Origin: Pseudomonas sp. FP2196
GTDB taxonomy: Bacteria; Pseudomonadota; Gammaproteobacteria; Pseudomonadales; Pseudomonadaceae
Direction of reading: 5' to 3'
DNA length: 64,000 nt
Assembly: GCF_030687715.1 (NCBI RefSeq)
Contig: NZ_CP117445.1
Span: 4,825,501 to 4,889,500 of the forward strand
In this document: piece after piece, positions 26,587 through 35,333 of the stretch
How positions within the stretch are numbered: the first letter of the stretch is position 1
How the letters are laid out: each line of letters starts with the position of its first letter
Position numbers and translations under genes: made by a program
The notes under the pieces: generated by a model
Database searches by the model: none
What the model saw: the letters and a program-made list of their open reading frames with translations, nothing else
Told to the model about the DNA's origin: nothing

Positions 26587-27183
26587 ATGGCTTTCGAATT
26601 GCCGCCGCTGCCTTACGCACACGATGCCCTGCAGCCGCACATTTCCAAGGAAACCCTGGAATTTCACCACGACAAGCACCACAACACCTATGTCGTGAAC
26701 CTGAACAACCTGGTGCCAGGCACCGAGTTCGAAGGCAAAACCCTGGAAGAAATCGTCAAGACTTCCTCGGGCGGCATCTTCAACAACGCCGCTCAGGTCT
26801 GGAACCACACTTTCTACTGGAACTGCCTGGCACCAAACGCCGGCGGTCAACCAACCGGCGCGCTGGCTGAAGCCATCAACGCTGCGTTCGGTTCGTTCGA
26901 CAAGTTCAAGGAAGAGTTCAGCAAAACCTCGATCGGCACCTTCGGTTCCGGCTGGGGCTGGCTGGTGAAAAAGGCTGACGGTTCCCTGGCTCTGGCCAGC
27001 ACCATCGGCGCCGGCAACCCGCTGACCAGCGGCGACACTCCGCTGCTGACCTGCGATGTCTGGGAACACGCTTACTACATCGACTACCGCAACGTTCGTC
27101 CGAAGTACGTCGAAGCGTTCTGGAACCTGGTCAACTGGAAGTTCGTTGCTGAGCAGTTCGAAGGCAAAACCTTCACCGCTTAA
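26587..27183 (+). CDS. sodB: superoxide dismutase [Fe]
   Basis: A 198-residue iron superoxide dismutase. Metal ligands are visible in [13 protein letters not shown] (His), [13 protein letters not shown] (His) and [14 protein letters not shown] (Asp and His). The [10 protein letters not shown] segment and the FGSGWGWL stretch are characteristic of the Fe form. Start 26587 has a strong TAGGAGA ribosome binding site. It detoxifies cytoplasmic superoxide. A classic terminator follows. The sodB-bifA neighbourhood is the same as in P. aeruginosa. Confidence 0.97.
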   Translation: MAFELPPLPYAHDALQPHISKETLEFHHDKHHNTYVVNLNNLVPGTEFEGKTLEEIVKTSSGGIFNNAAQVWNHTFYWNCLAPNAGGQPTGALAEAINAAFGSFDKFKEEFSKTSIGTFGSGWGWLVKKADGSLALASTIGAGNPLTSGDTPLLTCDVWEHAYYIDYRNVRPKYVEAFWNLVNWKFVAEQFEGKTFTA

Positions 27184-27197
27184 GCTGCGCGCCAGAC

Positions 27198-27225
27198 AAA
27201 AAACCCGGCTGTTGCCGGGTTTTTT
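27198..27225 (+). terminator. rho-independent terminator of sodB
   Basis: AAAAAACCCGGC-TGTT-GCCGGGTTTTTT, 14 nt after the sodB stop. Confidence 0.9.
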
Positions 27226-27525
27226 ATGCCTGTGATTTATGTCCACAGGGAGAGCATTTCTCTCACAAGCAAAGCTGGCTTTGAACGCTTGTCGCCGAGC
27301 CACAGCGGACTAACATCAACCAGAGGAAAATTTCTTGCGCACCGCTCAAGTTGAGGGCCGAAACTACCGACATAGTACAAATAGGACAAATACTCCAGAC
27401 AGCAGCATTTGCGCCAAGACCACAGGCGAATGACTTGGGGCCTGATTGTCCCTTTGACTGCAAACACGGGATTGCCAATACTCATGGCAAACTGACGCTA
27501 CCCGCACGGAACAAGGAATAACCCT
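27226..27525. other. 300-bp leader region of bifA
   Basis: Gene-free stretch between the sodB terminator and bifA. Minus-strand ORFs here show no ribosome binding site or recognisable protein. It contains a weak FliA-type promoter candidate (27346-27373). Confidence 0.55.
27346..27373 (+). promoter_or_regulatory. weak candidate FliA (sigma-28) promoter for bifA
   Basis: TCAAGTTG (27346-27353), 12 bp, then ACCGACAT (27366-27373) resembles TAAAGTTT-N11-GCCGATAA. Matches are 6/8 and 5/8, and the spacer is one base longer than ideal. Its -35 shares TCAAGTT with the better motY promoter at 61.7 kb. Confidence 0.3.
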
Positions 27526-29577
27526 TTGAAGCTGGAACTCAAGAACAGCTTGTCGGTGAAGTTGCTCCGGGTCGTGCTCCTGTCAGCATTGATCGTCGGC
27601 GTGGTCTTGAGCTGCGCGCAGATCGTTTTCGACGCTTATAAAACCCGTCAGGCCGTGGCGGGCGACGCCGAGCGCATCCTCGACATGTTCCGTGATCCCT
27701 CCACTCAGGCCGTCTATAGCCTGGATCGGGAGATGGGCATGCAGGTGATCGAAGGCCTGTTTCAGGACGATGCAGTACGCCAAGCCTCCATCGGCCACCC
27801 CAACGAAGCGATGCTGGCGCAGAAGTCCCGTGAGTTGCAGCATTCCAACAGCCGCTGGCTGACCGACCTGATTCTTGGACAAGAACGCACCTTCACCACC
27901 CAGCTGGTGGGACGTGGACCTTACAGCGAGTACTACGGCGACTTGAGCATCACCCTCGACACCGCCACTTATGGCGAGGGTTTTATCGTCAGCTCGGTGA
28001 TCATCTTCATTTCCGGCGTGCTGCGGGCCTTGGCCATGGGCCTGGTGCTGTATCTGGTTTATCACTGGCTGTTGACCAAACCGCTGTCGCGGATCATCGA
28101 GCATTTGACCGAAATCAATCCGGATCGCCCCAGCGAACACAAGATTCCGCAGCTCAAGGGCCACGAAAAGAACGAACTCGGCCTTTGGATCAACACCGCC
28201 AACCAATTGCTCGAATCCATCGAACGCAATACCCATCTGCGCCACGAAGCGGAAAACAGCCTGCTGCGCATGGCCCAGTACGACTTCCTCACCGGCCTGC
28301 CAAACCGTCAGCAATTGCAGCAGCAACTGGACAAAATTCTGGTCGACGCCGGCAAGCTGCAGCGTCGGGTCGCAGTGTTGTGTGTAGGGCTGGATGATTT
28401 CAAAGGCATCAACGAGCAGTTCAGCTACCAGACCGGCGACCAATTATTGCTGGCCCTGGCTGATCGCCTGCGCGCCCACAGCGGCCGACTAGGCGCCCTC
28501 GCCCGTTTGGGCGGCGACCAGTTCGCCCTGGTGCAGGCCGATATCGAACAGCCTTACGAAGCTGCCGAACTGGCGCAAAGCATTCTCGATGACCTGGAAG
28601 CGGCGTTTGCCCTCGATCATCAGGAGATCCGCCTGCGCGCGACCATCGGCATCACCCTGTTCCCCGAAGATGGCGACAGCACCGAGAAGCTGTTGCAGAA
28701 AGCCGAACAGACCATGACGCTGGCCAAGACTCGCTCGCGCAACCGTTATCAGTTCTACATCGCCAGCGTCGACAGCGAGATGCGCCGCCGTCGCGAACTG
28801 GAAAAAGACCTGCGCGATGCCTTGGTGCGCAATCAGTTCTACCTCGTCTATCAACCGCAGATCAGCTACCGCGATCACCGCGTGGTCGGGGTCGAGGCGC
28901 TGATTCGCTGGCAGCATCCGGAACACGGTCTGGTGCCGCCGGACTTGTTCATTCCGCTGGCCGAGCAGAACGGCACGATCATCGCCATCGGCGAGTGGGT
29001 GCTCGATCAGGCCTGCAAGCAGTTGCGCGAATGGCACGATCAGGGCTTCGCCGATCTGCGCATGGCGGTCAACCTGTCCACCGTGCAACTGCACCACGCC
29101 GAGTTGCCGCGGGTGGTCAACAACCTGTTGCAGATGTACCGCCTGCCACCGCGCAGCCTGGAACTGGAAGTCACCGAAACCGGCCTGATGGAAGACATCA
29201 GCACCGCCGCCCAGCACCTGCTGAGCCTGCGTCGCTCCGGCGCGTTGATCGCCATCGACGACTTTGGCACCGGGTATTCGTCACTGAGCTATCTGAAAAG
29301 TCTGCCGCTGGACAAGATCAAGATCGACAAGAGCTTCGTCCAGGATCTGCTGGATGACGACGATGACGCGACCATCGTTCGCGCGATCATTCAACTGGGC
29401 AAGAGTCTCGGCATGCAGGTCATTGCCGAGGGCGTGGAAACCGCTGAACAGGAAAGCTACATCATCTCCGAAGGCTGCCACGAAGGTCAGGGTTACCACT
29501 ACAGCAAGCCGCTGCCGGCGCGGGAGCTCAGTGCCTACCTCAAGCAGGCACAGCGCAGTAACGCGGCAATCCTCTAG
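27526..29577 (+). CDS. bifA: cyclic-di-GMP phosphodiesterase BifA
   Basis: A 683-residue inner-membrane protein. Two helices (near residues 13-35 and 160-185) flank a periplasmic domain, then a degenerate GGDEF domain whose site reads GGDQF (329-333), then an EAL domain with EALIR (457-461), DDFGTGYSSL, IKIDKSFV and EGVETAEQ. Intact EAL with GGDQF is the known BifA pattern; it hydrolyses c-di-GMP, favouring motility over biofilm. The start is TTG at 27526, preceded by AAGGAAT. Location after sodB is as in P. aeruginosa. The GGDEF domain should be non-catalytic, perhaps regulatory. Confidence 0.93.
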   Translation: MKLELKNSLSVKLLRVVLLSALIVGVVLSCAQIVFDAYKTRQAVAGDAERILDMFRDPSTQAVYSLDREMGMQVIEGLFQDDAVRQASIGHPNEAMLAQKSRELQHSNSRWLTDLILGQERTFTTQLVGRGPYSEYYGDLSITLDTATYGEGFIVSSVIIFISGVLRALAMGLVLYLVYHWLLTKPLSRIIEHLTEINPDRPSEHKIPQLKGHEKNELGLWINTANQLLESIERNTHLRHEAENSLLRMAQYDFLTGLPNRQQLQQQLDKILVDAGKLQRRVAVLCVGLDDFKGINEQFSYQTGDQLLLALADRLRAHSGRLGALARLGGDQFALVQADIEQPYEAAELAQSILDDLEAAFALDHQEIRLRATIGITLFPEDGDSTEKLLQKAEQTMTLAKTRSRNRYQFYIASVDSEMRRRRELEKDLRDALVRNQFYLVYQPQISYRDHRVVGVEALIRWQHPEHGLVPPDLFIPLAEQNGTIIAIGEWVLDQACKQLREWHDQGFADLRMAVNLSTVQLHHAELPRVVNNLLQMYRLPPRSLELEVTETGLMEDISTAAQHLLSLRRSGALIAIDDFGTGYSSLSYLKSLPLDKIKIDKSFVQDLLDDDDDATIVRAIIQLGKSLGMQVIAEGVETAEQESYIISEGCHEGQGYHYSKPLPARELSAYLKQAQRSNAAIL

Positions 29578-29579
29578 AA

Positions 29580-29672
29580 GATCAAAAGATCGCAGCCTCG
29601 TTTCACTCGACAGCTCCTACATTTGAAATGCGTTCTCCTGTGGGAGCGGCCGCAGGCTGCGTTCTTTTGATC
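29580..29672. repeat. degenerate REPIN
   Basis: Outer arms GATCAAAAGATCGCAGCC (from 29580) and GGCTGCGTTCTTTTGATC (to 29672) pair, but the inner parts differ, so one arm has been altered. Confidence 0.7.
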
Positions 29673-29714
29673 TTGAGGCGCGAATAAGAAATATTTCCAA
29701 GCACTACCCTTTAC

Positions 29715-29741
29715 ACATAATGCGAAAGATTTGCATTATGT
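29715..29741. promoter_or_regulatory. 27-bp palindrome with Fur-box-like centre
   Basis: Perfect 9-bp arms (ACATAATGC at 29715-29723, GCATTATGT at 29733-29741) around 9 bp. The centred 15-mer at 29721-29735 (TGCGAAAGATTTGCA) matches the Fur 7-1-7 pattern at 9 of 14 positions. It matches the ATTTGCA-ending variant seen in many Pseudomonas Fur boxes at 12 of 14. It lies 57 bp upstream of the imelysin start. Confidence 0.5.
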
Positions 29742-29797
29742 CGCAGTTTTGCGCCCCCAGCGCGAGTCCACTCAACTACCGAAGCAGGATGTTCGCC

Positions 29798-31144
29798 ATG
29801 ATTCGTATGCCTCTGGCTACCGCCAGTCTGCTGGCCATCGCTATTTCCCTCGCCGGTTGCGGCGAAGGCAAAGACAAGGCTGCCGCCCCGGCCACGCCGA
29901 CTCCAGCCGCCACCGCCGCCGCTCCAGCCGCCGCGCCTGCCGCTGCCGGTAAAGTCGACGAAGCCGCTGCCAAGGCAGTGGTCGCGCACTACGCCGACAT
30001 GGTCTTCGCCGTTTACAGCGATGCCGAATCCACCGCGAAAACCCTGCAAACCGCCATCGACGCTTTCCTCGCCAAGCCGAACGCCGACACCCTGAAAGCC
30101 GCCAAGGCTGCCTGGGTCGCCGCTCGCGTGCCTTACCTGCAGAGCGAAGTGTTCCGCTTCGGCAACACCATCATCGACGACTGGGAAGGTCAGGTTAACG
30201 CCTGGCCACTGGACGAGGGTCTGATCGACTACGTCGACAAATCCTACGAGCACGCACTGGGTAACCCGGGCGCCACTGCCAATATCATCGCCAACACCGA
30301 AGTACAGGTCGGCGAAGACAAGGTCGATGTCAAAGACATCACCCCGGAAAAACTCGCCAGCTTGAACGAGCTGGGCGGTTCCGAAGCCAACGTCGCTACC
30401 GGCTATCACGCCATCGAATTCCTGCTCTGGGGCCAGGACCTGAACGGCACCGGCCCTGGCGCTGGCAACCGTCCGGCTTCGGACTACCTGGAAGGCGCCG
30501 GCGCCACTGGCGGTCACAATGATCGTCGTCGTGCCTACCTGAAGTCCGTGACCCAACTGCTGGTCAGCGACCTGGAAGAAATGGTCGGCAACTGGAAGCC
30601 GAACGTGGCTGACAACTACCGCGCCACCCTGGAAGCCGAGCCGGGCGAAACCGGTCTGCGCAAAATGCTCTTCGGCATGGGCAGTCTGTCCCTGGGCGAA
30701 CTGGCGGGCGAGCGCATGAAGGTTTCCCTGGAAGCCAACTCCCCGGAAGACGAACAGGATTGCTTCAGCGACAACACCCACTACTCGCACTTCTACGATG
30801 CCAAAGGCATTCGTAACGTTTATCTGGGCGAGTACACCCGTGTTGATGGCACCAAAATGACCGGCGCCAGCCTGTCGTCGCTGGTGGCCAAGGCCGACCC
30901 GGCTGCCGACACCGCGCTGAAAGCCGATCTGGCCGCTACCGAAGCCAAGATCCAGGTCATGGTTGATCACGCCAAGAAAGGTGAGCACTACGACCAACTG
31001 ATCGCGGCCGGCAACACCGCTGGCAACCAGGTCGTTCGCGACGCTATCGCATCGCTGGTCAAGCAGACCGGTTCGATCGAAGCCGCAGCCGGCAAGCTGG
31101 GCATCAGCGACCTGAACCCGGACAACGCTGATCACGAGTTCTGA
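29798..31144 (+). CDS. imelysin-family lipoprotein (IcmP-like, iron-regulated)
   Basis: A 448-residue M75 imelysin protein. The N-terminus MIRMPLATASLLAIAISLAGC ends in a lipobox, so it is a lipoprotein, followed by an Ala/Pro-rich linker. The imelysin motif GxHxxE is intact (TGYHAIEFLLWGQD). The P. aeruginosa counterpart at the same locus is IcmP; the family is linked to iron acquisition (EfeO-like) rather than clear proteolysis. Start 29798 was chosen because AGCAGGA lies at proper distance; 29789 is the alternative. A Fur-like palindrome lies upstream and a strong terminator follows. Confidence 0.9.
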   Translation: MIRMPLATASLLAIAISLAGCGEGKDKAAAPATPTPAATAAAPAAAPAAAGKVDEAAAKAVVAHYADMVFAVYSDAESTAKTLQTAIDAFLAKPNADTLKAAKAAWVAARVPYLQSEVFRFGNTIIDDWEGQVNAWPLDEGLIDYVDKSYEHALGNPGATANIIANTEVQVGEDKVDVKDITPEKLASLNELGGSEANVATGYHAIEFLLWGQDLNGTGPGAGNRPASDYLEGAGATGGHNDRRRAYLKSVTQLLVSDLEEMVGNWKPNVADNYRATLEAEPGETGLRKMLFGMGSLSLGELAGERMKVSLEANSPEDEQDCFSDNTHYSHFYDAKGIRNVYLGEYTRVDGTKMTGASLSSLVAKADPAADTALKADLAATEAKIQVMVDHAKKGEHYDQLIAAGNTAGNQVVRDAIASLVKQTGSIEAAAGKLGISDLNPDNADHEF

Positions 31145-31161
31145 TCACAGCGTCCGCGTTA

Positions 31162-31189
31162 AAAAAGGCGACCTTCGGGTCGCCTTTTT
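31162..31189 (+). terminator. rho-independent terminator of the first imelysin gene
   Basis: AAAAAGGCGACC-TTCG-GGTCGCCTTTTT, a 12-bp stem with a TTCG tetraloop, 17 nt after the stop. Confidence 0.92.
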
Positions 31190-31213
31190 CATGCCTGCAA
31201 AAGCGCCCCCACA

Positions 31214-31298
31214 TGTAGGAGCTGCCGCAGGCTGCGATCTTTTGATCTTGTTGTTTTAAAGCAAAATCAACAGATCGCAGCCTGCGGCAGCTCCTACA
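31214..31298. repeat. REPIN (type 'gatcgcagcctgcggcagctcct')
   Basis: Perfect 27-bp inverted arms (31214-31240 and 31272-31298) between the imelysin terminator and the di-heme gene. Confidence 0.9.
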
Positions 31299-31418
31299 GG
31301 GTTTTGCATTGGCCCAGGGATCTGCCCCACATCAAGCAAACGATAATTCCTCTTATTCAAACTCCCTCGCCCTGTTAGACTTTGCGCCTTTGTTTTCGCA
31401 CCTCTAGCAGGATGTCTG

Positions 31419-32846
31419 ATGCCCTCGCTGCCTCTTCGCTTGTCCGCACTGTTTCTGGCCCTGGGCCTGAGTGCTTGCGATGACGCCCCGCGTTTTACCC
31501 AGGCCGAGCCCGGTGAAGCACGTTCGGGGGGCGCGGCGACCGTGCGCAAGACCGATCAGAACGCGTTTTCCCTGCCTTCGGCCAACCTGCCGCCGTCGCG
31601 CCGGGTGGATTTCAGCGTTGGCAACAGTTTCTTCCGCAGCCCTTGGGTGATCGCCCCGTCGACCACCACCGCGCGCGACGGCCTCGGCCCGCTGTTCAAC
31701 ACCAACGCCTGCCAGAACTGCCACATCAAGGACGGTCGCGGTCATCCGCCAGAAACCGGCGCGACCAACGCGGTATCGATGCTGGTACGCCTGTCGATTC
31801 CCGATTCGCCGGAGTTTGCCAAGCTGATCGAGCAGGTCGGTGTGGTGCCGGAGCCGGTCTACGGTGGCCAGTTCCAGGACATGGCGGTGCCCGGCGTCAC
31901 TCCGGAAGGCAAAGTGCGAGTCGACTACACGCCAGTACCCGTGCGCTTCAAGGACGGCACCGAAGTCGAACTGCGCAAACCGGTCTTGCAGATCAGCCAG
32001 CTCGGCTACGGGCCGATGCACCCGGATACGCGTTTCTCCGCGCGGGTCGCGCCGCCGATGATCGGCCTCGGCCTGCTCGAAGCGATCCCCGAAGACGCAA
32101 TCCTCGCCAATGCCGCCGCGCAGGCCAAAGAGAAAAACGGCATCAACGGTCGGCCAAACCGGGTTTGGGACGACGCGTTGCAGAAAACCGTGATCGGCCG
32201 ATTTGGCTGGAAAGCCGGGCAGCCGAACCTCAATCAACAGAATGTTCACGCGTTTTCAGGTGATATGGGCCTCACGACCAGCCTGAGACCCTTCGATGAC
32301 TGCACCGACGCGCAAACCGCTTGCAAGCAGGCACCGAATGGCAATGGCCCGGACGGCGAGCCGGAAGTCAGCGACAACATTCTGCGTCTGGTGCTGTTCT
32401 ACAGTCGCAACCTCGCCGTCCCCGCCCGACGTGGCGTCAATGACGAACAAGTGCTGGCCGGCAAGAATCTGTTTTTCCAGGCCGGCTGCCAGTCGTGCCA
32501 CACGCCGAAATACACCACTGCCGCCAACGCGGCCGAACCTGAACTGGCCAATCAAGTGATTCGCCCGTACAGCGATCTGCTGCTGCATGACATGGGCGAC
32601 GGTCTGGCCGACAACCGCACGGAATTCCAGGCCTCCGGCCGCGACTGGCGCACGCCGCCGTTGTGGGGGATCGGCCTGACGCAAGCGGTCAGTGGCCACA
32701 CCCAGTTTTTGCATGACGGTCGCGCGCGCAATCTGCTCGAAGCGGTGCTCTGGCACGGCGGCGAAGCGAAAGCGGCCCAGCAACAGGTTTTATCTTTCAA
32801 TGCCGGGCAGCGTGCCGCGCTGCTGGCGTTTCTGAATTCACTTTAA
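31419..32846 (+). CDS. di-heme oxidoreductase-family lipoprotein
   Basis: A 475-residue protein with a lipoprotein-type signal (LPLRLSALFLALGLSAC) and two c-type heme sites, CQNCH in NTNACQNCHIKDGRGHPPETG and CQSCH in QAGCQSCHTPKYTT. It belongs to the di-heme (MauG-related, formerly 'thiol oxidoreductase') family and should act in the periplasm. AGGAT precedes the start. It is followed closely by a second imelysin and a DUF1513 protein; this trio recurs with imelysins and is thought to act in iron handling. A sequence at 31342-31360 (GATAAT then TTATTC) is a weak Fur-box candidate, 10 of 19 by eye. Confidence 0.9.
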   Translation: MPSLPLRLSALFLALGLSACDDAPRFTQAEPGEARSGGAATVRKTDQNAFSLPSANLPPSRRVDFSVGNSFFRSPWVIAPSTTTARDGLGPLFNTNACQNCHIKDGRGHPPETGATNAVSMLVRLSIPDSPEFAKLIEQVGVVPEPVYGGQFQDMAVPGVTPEGKVRVDYTPVPVRFKDGTEVELRKPVLQISQLGYGPMHPDTRFSARVAPPMIGLGLLEAIPEDAILANAAAQAKEKNGINGRPNRVWDDALQKTVIGRFGWKAGQPNLNQQNVHAFSGDMGLTTSLRPFDDCTDAQTACKQAPNGNGPDGEPEVSDNILRLVLFYSRNLAVPARRGVNDEQVLAGKNLFFQAGCQSCHTPKYTTAANAAEPELANQVIRPYSDLLLHDMGDGLADNRTEFQASGRDWRTPPLWGIGLTQAVSGHTQFLHDGRARNLLEAVLWHGGEAKAAQQQVLSFNAGQRAALLAFLNSL

Positions 32847-32872
32847 ACACGTAAAAGAATCGGGAGCCCGAC

Positions 32873-33937
32873 ATGTTCCGTCCCAAGTTGTTGTTCACCA
32901 GCCTTGCCGCGCTCGCCCTCGGCGCTTGCTCGCCGCAGGATCCGCAAGCCGTCACTTCGGCCGCTATCGCCAAATCGGTGATTCTGCCGACCTACACCCG
33001 TTGGGTTGAAGCCGACAAGCAACTGGCCGTCAGCGCCCTCGCCTACTGCCAGGGCAAAGAAACCCTGGAAACCGCCCGCGCCGACTTCCTGCATGCGCAG
33101 AAAGCCTGGGCCGAGTTGCAACCGCTGCTGATCGGTCCACTGGCCGAGGGCAACCGTTCGTGGCAGGTGCAGTTCTGGCCGGACAAGAAAAACCTCGTCG
33201 GCCGTCAGGTCGAGCAACTGGTCGTTGCCCAGCCGCAAATCGATGCTGCCGCACTGGCCAAATCGAGCGTGGTGGTTCAGGGCCTGTCGGCTTACGAGTA
33301 CATCCTGTTCGATGCCAAGCCTGACGTCGCCAACGATGCACAGAAAGCCAAGTACTGCCCACTGCTGATCGCCATCGGCGAACGCCAGAAGCAACTGGCC
33401 GAAGAGATTCTGCAAAGCTGGAACAACACCGACGGCATGCTCGCGCAGATGAGCAAGTTCCCCAACCAGCGTTACGCCGACTCCCACGAAGCGATCGCCG
33501 ATCTGCTGCGTGTGCAGGTCACTGCACTCGACACCCTGAAGAAAAAACTCGGCACGCCAATGGGCCGCCAGAGCAAAGGCGTGCCACAGCCGTTCCAGGC
33601 CGATGCATGGCGCAGCCAATCGTCCCTGACCGCACTGGAAGCGAGCCTTGCCGCCGCCAAAACCGTTTGGGAAGGCGTCGACAACAAAGGCCTGCGCGGC
33701 CTGCTGCCGGCTGAGCAAAAACCGCTGGCGGACAAGATCGACGCTGCTTATGCCGCGTCGCTGAAACTGTTCGATAGCACCCAGCGTTCGCTCGGCGAAA
33801 TGCTCGAAGACGACGCGGGTCGCCAGCAACTGAACGACATCTACGACAGCCTGAACGTCGTCCATCGCCTGCACGAAGGCGAACTGGCCAAGGCGCTGGG
33901 CATCCAACTGGGCTTCAACGCCAACGACGGTGACTGA
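32873..33937 (+). CDS. imelysin-family lipoprotein
   Basis: A 354-residue imelysin-like protein with lipobox LALGAC. Where the family has GxHxxE this one reads GLSAYEYILF, so the histidine is replaced while the glutamate and the following EYILF remain, a common divergent form. It starts 26 bp after the di-heme gene and its stop overlaps the ATG of the DUF1513 gene by one base, indicating one operon. Expected in the periplasm, attached to a membrane. Confidence 0.9.
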   Translation: MFRPKLLFTSLAALALGACSPQDPQAVTSAAIAKSVILPTYTRWVEADKQLAVSALAYCQGKETLETARADFLHAQKAWAELQPLLIGPLAEGNRSWQVQFWPDKKNLVGRQVEQLVVAQPQIDAAALAKSSVVVQGLSAYEYILFDAKPDVANDAQKAKYCPLLIAIGERQKQLAEEILQSWNNTDGMLAQMSKFPNQRYADSHEAIADLLRVQVTALDTLKKKLGTPMGRQSKGVPQPFQADAWRSQSSLTALEASLAAAKTVWEGVDNKGLRGLLPAEQKPLADKIDAAYAASLKLFDSTQRSLGEMLEDDAGRQQLNDIYDSLNVVHRLHEGELAKALGIQLGFNANDGD

Positions 33938-35052
33938 TGAGGGCAAGTGCCATGCTGCGACGCCAGGCTCTGACTTTAGGTAGTTTGCTGCTGGGAGCAG
34001 TGACACTGGGCGGCTGGACGCTGTTCAAGCGCAAGGATCAGAGCCCGTTGTTGCTCTCGGCGCGCGACGATACCGACGGCAAACACTACGCCGTCGGTTA
34101 CCGACTGGATGGCACGCGGGTGTTCGCCACGCAAGTCGGCCAGCGTTGCCACGACATCATCAACCACCCGACGCTGTCGATTGCGCTGTTCGTCGCCCGC
34201 CGCCCGGGCACCGAAAGCTATCTGATCGACCTGCGCGACGGCACGTTGCTGCAAACCGTGACGTCGCAGCCGAACCGGCATTTCTACGGCCACGCCGTGG
34301 TGCACAAGGACGGCGAATACCTGTATGCCACCGAAAACGACACCACTGATCCCGGTCGTGGCCTGCTCGGGGTGTACAAGTTCGAAGGCGAGCGGCTGGT
34401 GCACAGCGGTGAAATTTCCACCCACGGTCTCGGTCCGCATCAGGTGTCATGGATGCCCGATGGCGAGACGCTGGTGGTGGCCAACGGCGGGATTCGTACC
34501 GAGGCGGAAAGTCGCGTCGACATGAACCTCAACGCCATGGAGCCAAGCCTGGTATTGATGCAGCGCGACGGCACCCTGCTGAGCAAGGAAACCCTCGCCC
34601 AACAGATGAACAGCGTGCGCCACCTGGGGATTGCCAGCGACGGCACCATCGTCGCCGGTCAGCAATTCATGGGCGCGTCCCACGAGCGTTCGGAGCTGCT
34701 GGCGATCAAACGTCCAGGCCAGCCGTTCACGGCGTTCCCGGTGCCGGAGCATCAGTTGCAATCGATGGGTCACTACACCGCCAGTGTCGCAGTGCACAGC
34801 GATTTGCGTCTGGTGGCGTTGACCGCACCGCGCGGCAATCGCTTCTTTATCTGGGATCTGGACAGCGGCGAAGTACGCCTCGACGCACCGTTGCCTGATT
34901 GCGCCGGCGTCGGTGCGGTGCAGGACGGTTTTGTCGTGACCTCGGGCCAGGGGCGCTGCCGTTACTACGATTGCCGTCAGGATGAACTGCTGGCCAAACC
35001 GCTGGAATTGCCGGCGGGGCTCTGGGACAACCATCTTCATCTGATGGCGTGA
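33937..35052 (+). CDS. DUF1513-family exported protein
   Basis: A 371-residue protein with an N-terminal signal (LRRQALTLGSLLLGAVTLGG) that resembles a twin-arginine leader. Repeated strand motifs such as GLGPHQVSWMPDGETLVVANGG and AVHSDLRLVALTAPRGNRFFIWDLDSG suggest a seven-bladed propeller. The family's molecular role is unknown; it is regularly found with imelysin and di-heme genes. Start overlaps the preceding stop by one base; an ATG five codons later is also possible. Confidence 0.88.
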   Translation: MRASAMLRRQALTLGSLLLGAVTLGGWTLFKRKDQSPLLLSARDDTDGKHYAVGYRLDGTRVFATQVGQRCHDIINHPTLSIALFVARRPGTESYLIDLRDGTLLQTVTSQPNRHFYGHAVVHKDGEYLYATENDTTDPGRGLLGVYKFEGERLVHSGEISTHGLGPHQVSWMPDGETLVVANGGIRTEAESRVDMNLNAMEPSLVLMQRDGTLLSKETLAQQMNSVRHLGIASDGTIVAGQQFMGASHERSELLAIKRPGQPFTAFPVPEHQLQSMGHYTASVAVHSDLRLVALTAPRGNRFFIWDLDSGEVRLDAPLPDCAGVGAVQDGFVVTSGQGRCRYYDCRQDELLAKPLELPAGLWDNHLHLMA

Positions 35053-35083
35053 ACCAGTAATATCCCTGCGTTCACAGAACTTT

Positions 35084-35213
35084 GTGGTGAGGGGATTTAT
35101 CCCCGATGGGTGGCGAAGCCGCCCCAAACCAGCAACCGCGGTTTATCAACTGAACGGCGTGCGACGGGTTTACGCCTGCTGCGCAGCCGGTCGGGGATAA
35201 ATCCCCTCACCAC
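35084..35213. repeat. REPIN (type 'ggtgaggggatttatcccc')
   Basis: Perfect 23-bp inverted arms (35084-35106 and 35191-35213) around an 84-bp loop, the longest loop in the window. Confidence 0.9.
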
Positions 35214-35333
35214 GGTTTTTGTGTTCAGCCGTCCTATGCTCTCTAACCTGTAAAAACTGCCAGTTGGAATCCCCCCTGAACTCGGAGTAATGTTCCCGCC
35301 TGTCTCACCTGATTTATCCAAGGAACTGGAAAT

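Noticed and set aside
27237..27485. Minus-strand ORF of 82 residues between sodB and bifA
   Set aside because: No ribosome binding site, odd composition and no recognisable feature; probably chance.
28501..28530. Diguanylate cyclase activity of BifA
   Set aside because: The site reads GGDQF rather than GGDEF/GGEEF while the EAL motifs are intact, so only phosphodiesterase activity is expected.
35084..35213. 130-bp hairpin before mexV considered as a riboswitch or regulatory RNA
   Set aside because: Perfect 23-bp arms with REP sequence and a long loop are better explained as a REPIN.
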